Below, one piece after another: positions 5,724 through 7,217 of a stretch of DNA of 7,217 nt (position 1 is its first letter; the number at the start of each line of letters is the position of its first letter). Source of the DNA: an uncultured bacterium (lineage in GTDB: Bacteria > Chloroflexota > Anaerolineae > JACIWP01). A model generated the notes under the pieces. That model did no database searches, was not told where the DNA came from, and worked only from the letters and a program-made list of their open reading frames with translations. The stretch lies in contig CAIQJD010000064.1 in the NCBI GenBank assembly GCA_903872005.1, positions 1 through 7,217 of the forward strand, read 5' to 3'. The position numbers and the translations under genes were made by a program.

Positions 5724-6190
5724 CCCAAGAAGAAATGCTGGATCTGGCCCCTCTGGACGAAATTCTGGAGCAATACCAGGGCAAGAAGGGCGCGGTCATC
5801 CCCATCCTGCAACAGGCGCAAGCCGTCTTTGGCTATCTGCCACGCGAAGTTCTGGAAGCCATCTCCCACAAGACCCATGTCCCCTTGAGCGATCTTTACG
5901 GCGTGGCGACTTTCTACGCCCAGTTCTACCTGACGCGGCGCGGCAAGCATATCATCCGCTCCTGCGACGGCACGGCCTGCCATGTGCGCGGCGCCGCGCC
6001 GATGATTGAGACGGTGGAAAAAGAACTGGGCATCAGCGCCGGCCAGACGACGCCGGACTACCAGTACACCTACGAAGTCGTCTATTGCCTCGGCTCGTGC
6101 GGCCTGGCGCCGGTGGCGGTGATTGACGACAAGGTTGTCGGCCACATGACGCCGGCCAAGTTGGTGGAAATCATCAGAGAGTTGGAATAG
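5720..6190 (+). CDS. hndA: NuoE/HndA-type [2Fe-2S] thioredoxin-like hydrogenase subunit
   Basis: A 156-residue electron-transfer subunit of the complex I 24-kDa family, expected in the cytoplasmic NAD(P)-linked [FeFe]-hydrogenase complex. The N-terminal helical part (to about 55) contains GAVIPILQQAQAVFGYLP, a family signature. The thioredoxin-like half carries the [2Fe-2S] ligands Cys82 and Cys87 (CDGTAC) plus Cys123 and Cys127 (CLGSC). LYGVATFYAQF (59-69) is also diagnostic. AAGGAG (5706-5711) lies eight bases before ATG 5720, a strong start. A complex I origin is unlikely because HndB-like and ATPase genes follow instead of nuoF directly, and no nuoA-D genes are near. It overlaps the next gene by one base (TAGTG). 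In UniProt-style naming it would be HndA, or HydC in the hydABC scheme. Confidence 0.92.
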   Translation: MTQEEMLDLAPLDEILEQYQGKKGAVIPILQQAQAVFGYLPREVLEAISHKTHVPLSDLYGVATFYAQFYLTRRGKHIIRSCDGTACHVRGAAPMIETVEKELGISAGQTTPDYQYTYEVVYCLGSCGLAPVAVIDDKVVGHMTPAKLVEIIRELE

Positions 6191-6750
6191 TGCGCGAGCT
6201 GGCTTTGCATGTCCTGGATGTTGTGGAGAACAGTCTGGCGGCCGGCGCCAGGCACATTACCATCGAAATAGACGAAGACCTGGCTGCGGATCGGCTACGC
6301 ATCCGCGTCGCCGACGATGGGCGCGGCATGGACGCCGAGACGGCCCGACGGGCGCTCGACCCCTTCTTCACCACACGCACCACGCGCCACGTGGGCCTGG
6401 GACTGCCGCTCTTCCGGGCCGCGGCAGAGCGCTGCAACGGTTCGTTGCAGTTGCACTCGACCCTCGGCCAGGGGACGACCGTGTCGGCGGAGTTTCAACA
6501 CAGCCACATTGATCGCGCCCCCCTGGGAGACATGCCATCCACGTTGTTGGGGCTGCTCCTATCCGACCGGCCGGCCGAAATTTGCTACATCCACCGGGTG
6601 GATGGGCGCGCTTTCGTCTTCGATACCGCCCAGGTGCGCGCCGAGCTGGGCGATGTGCCTTTCACCAACCCGCTGGTGCGCGACTGGATGCGCGACTACC
6701 TGACCGAGGGAGAAGCGGACGTCCAACAGCCAGCCAACGCCATCATGTAA
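6190..6750 (+). CDS. GHKL ATPase with a hydrogenase-associated C-terminal region, no phosphoacceptor domain
   Basis: A 186-residue soluble protein. The first ~104 residues form a histidine-kinase-type ATP-binding fold: N-box LDVVENSLAAGA with Glu13 and Asn14, G1 box DDGRGM (42-47), F-box DPFFTT (57-62) and G2 VGLGLPL (68-74). There is no HisKA or HPt domain, transmembrane segment or sensor domain, so it is not a complete histidine kinase. Residues about 105-175 form a second region with RAPLGDMPST and YIHRVDGRAFVFDT. I recall a similar segment in ATPases encoded between the NuoE- and HndB-like genes of hydrogenase operons, but cannot name a domain. The GTG start (6190) overlaps the upstream TAG by one base. 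A role in maturation, phosphorylation or partner switching for the hydrogenase is possible but unproven. Confidence 0.82.
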   Translation: MRELALHVLDVVENSLAAGARHITIEIDEDLAADRLRIRVADDGRGMDAETARRALDPFFTTRTTRHVGLGLPLFRAAAERCNGSLQLHSTLGQGTTVSAEFQHSHIDRAPLGDMPSTLLGLLLSDRPAEICYIHRVDGRAFVFDTAQVRAELGDVPFTNPLVRDWMRDYLTEGEADVQQPANAIM

Positions 6751-6771
6751 GGCGATGAGGAGGTCCTGATC

Positions 6772-7143
6772 ATGCCTAAACTCACGTCACTGGACGACTT
6801 GAAGCGCATCCGCGAAGGAGCGCAACGCGATATCAAAGTGCGCCTGCAAACCGGGACGACGATCACCGTCGGCATGGGCACCTGCGGCATTGCCGCCGGC
6901 GCTCGCGAGACGATGCGCGCCATCCTGGATGAGATGCAGACCCGCCAGATAGACGCCCATATCGTCACCGTCGGCTGCATTGGCCTGTGCGCCAGCGAGC
7001 CGTTGGTAGACATCGAACAGGCCGGCGGCACGCGCATCTCCTACGGCAACATCACCGCCGAGCGGGTGCCGCGCCTGATTGAAGAACACCTGATCAACAA
7101 CCGCGTCGTCGAAGAGTGGGTGGTTGGACGCGTCGAGAAATAG
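6772..7143 (+). CDS. hndB: HndB-type thioredoxin-like [2Fe-2S] protein
   Basis: A 123-residue protein equivalent to HndB of NADP-reducing hydrogenases, and similar to the N-terminal [2Fe-2S] part of NuoF/HydB fused subunits. It presumably passes electrons within the hydrogenase complex. Visible motifs are LTSLDDLKRIREGAQ (4-18), VGMGTCGIAAGARETM (33-48) and VGCIGLCASEPLVDI (67-81), ending in VVEEWVVG. Only three cysteines exist (38, 69, 73), where thioredoxin-like [2Fe-2S] proteins usually have four. The fourth ligand is unclear, although the CGIAAGA form seems usual for the standalone family. A strong GAGGAGGT (6757-6764) stands seven bases before ATG 6772. It is 21 bp after the ATPase gene and 45 bp before the next start. 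Identity is well supported by motifs plus order. Confidence 0.88.
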   Translation: MPKLTSLDDLKRIREGAQRDIKVRLQTGTTITVGMGTCGIAAGARETMRAILDEMQTRQIDAHIVTVGCIGLCASEPLVDIEQAGGTRISYGNITAERVPRLIEEHLINNRVVEEWVVGRVEK

Positions 7144-7144
7144 C

Positions 7145-7162
7145 GCCGGCGCCCCGGCCGGC
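7145..7162. repeat. Short GC-rich inverted repeat between hndB and the next gene
   Basis: Two GCCGGC hexamers (7145-7150 and 7157-7162) flank six bases and could form a compact hairpin. No T-run follows, so termination is unlikely. GCCGGC is common throughout this window, which weakens the case for a specific role here. Confidence 0.35.
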
Positions 7163-7188
7163 AAGAATCCACGGAGGATGGAGCGGAC

Positions 7189-7217
7189 ATGACGGATCAC
7201 ACCAAAGCCATTGAGGC
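7189..7217 (+). CDS. Start of the next gene, probably the NuoF/HndC-type flavoprotein subunit (3'-truncated)
   Basis: ATG 7189 opens a frame (MTDHTKAIE) that runs to the window end. It is preceded by GGAGGA (7173-7178) at a ten-base spacing, with a nearer GGAG at 7180-7183. The nine visible residues carry no diagnostic motif. The assignment to the NADH/FMN-binding subunit rests only on gene order, since HndC follows HndB in NADP-reducing hydrogenase operons. An HndD/HydA catalytic subunit would be expected after it. Confidence 0.5.

Noticed and set aside
7178..7192. Four-codon frame ATG GAG CGG ACA TGA overlapping the next gene's ATG
   Set aside because: It sits inside the ribosome-binding region and is most simply chance; nothing supports translation.
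5720..7217. Respiratory complex I operon (nuoE-nuoF)
   Set aside because: An ATPase and a standalone HndB-like gene separate the NuoE-like gene from the next, and regulatory genes rather than nuoA-D precede it, which fits a hydrogenase operon instead.

Overview
The window is about 65% GC with compact, almost entirely plus-strand genes. It looks like a chromosomal segment of an anaerobic or facultative bacterium, most probably Chloroflexota (Anaerolineae/Caldilineae-like). That placement is an inference. It rests on the DPNPFP...GEG-type palindromic repeat tail on AroB, the lipoprotein M1 peptidase with a Thr/Pro-rich linker, and the hydrogenase gene order. No rRNA or other phylogenetic marker is present.

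Region 1 (1-1247) holds shikimate pathway genes: the C-terminal two thirds of aroB (3-dehydroquinate synthase), which ends in an imperfect palindrome, followed by a complete type II 3-dehydroquinase, aroQ. Region 2 (1221-2969) is a separate transcription unit. A promoter embedded in the 3' end of aroQ drives a predicted lipoprotein M1-family zinc metallopeptidase with a 26/27-residue tandem repeat after its lipidation cysteine.

Region 3 (2970-7217) is the most interesting part. Directly after the peptidase gene lies an AT-rich 22-bp inverted repeat that resembles a Rex (NADH/NAD+ sensor) operator, and also a CRP/FNR-family site. It is followed by a perfect consensus TTGACA-N17-TATAAT promoter. 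Downstream, closely spaced or overlapping genes encode a DRTGG-domain protein, a protein with two CBS domains fused to an RsbW/RsbT-like ATPase, a second DRTGG-like protein, a PHP-family phosphoesterase, a NuoE/HndA-type [2Fe-2S] thioredoxin-like subunit, a GHKL ATPase without a phosphoacceptor domain, an HndB-type [2Fe-2S] protein, and the first codons of what should be the NuoF/HndC-type flavoprotein subunit.

This order matches the front end of NAD(P)-dependent, probably electron-bifurcating, [FeFe]-hydrogenase operons (hndABCD/hydABC type). The catalytic subunit would lie beyond the window. The four leading proteins look like a regulatory module: CBS and DRTGG domains bind adenine nucleotides in other proteins, and the ATPase belongs to the partner-switching kinase family. 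A working hypothesis is that redox state (through the operator) and adenylate state (through CBS/DRTGG) both feed into hydrogenase expression or activity. All functional links here come from motifs and context; no searches were run.
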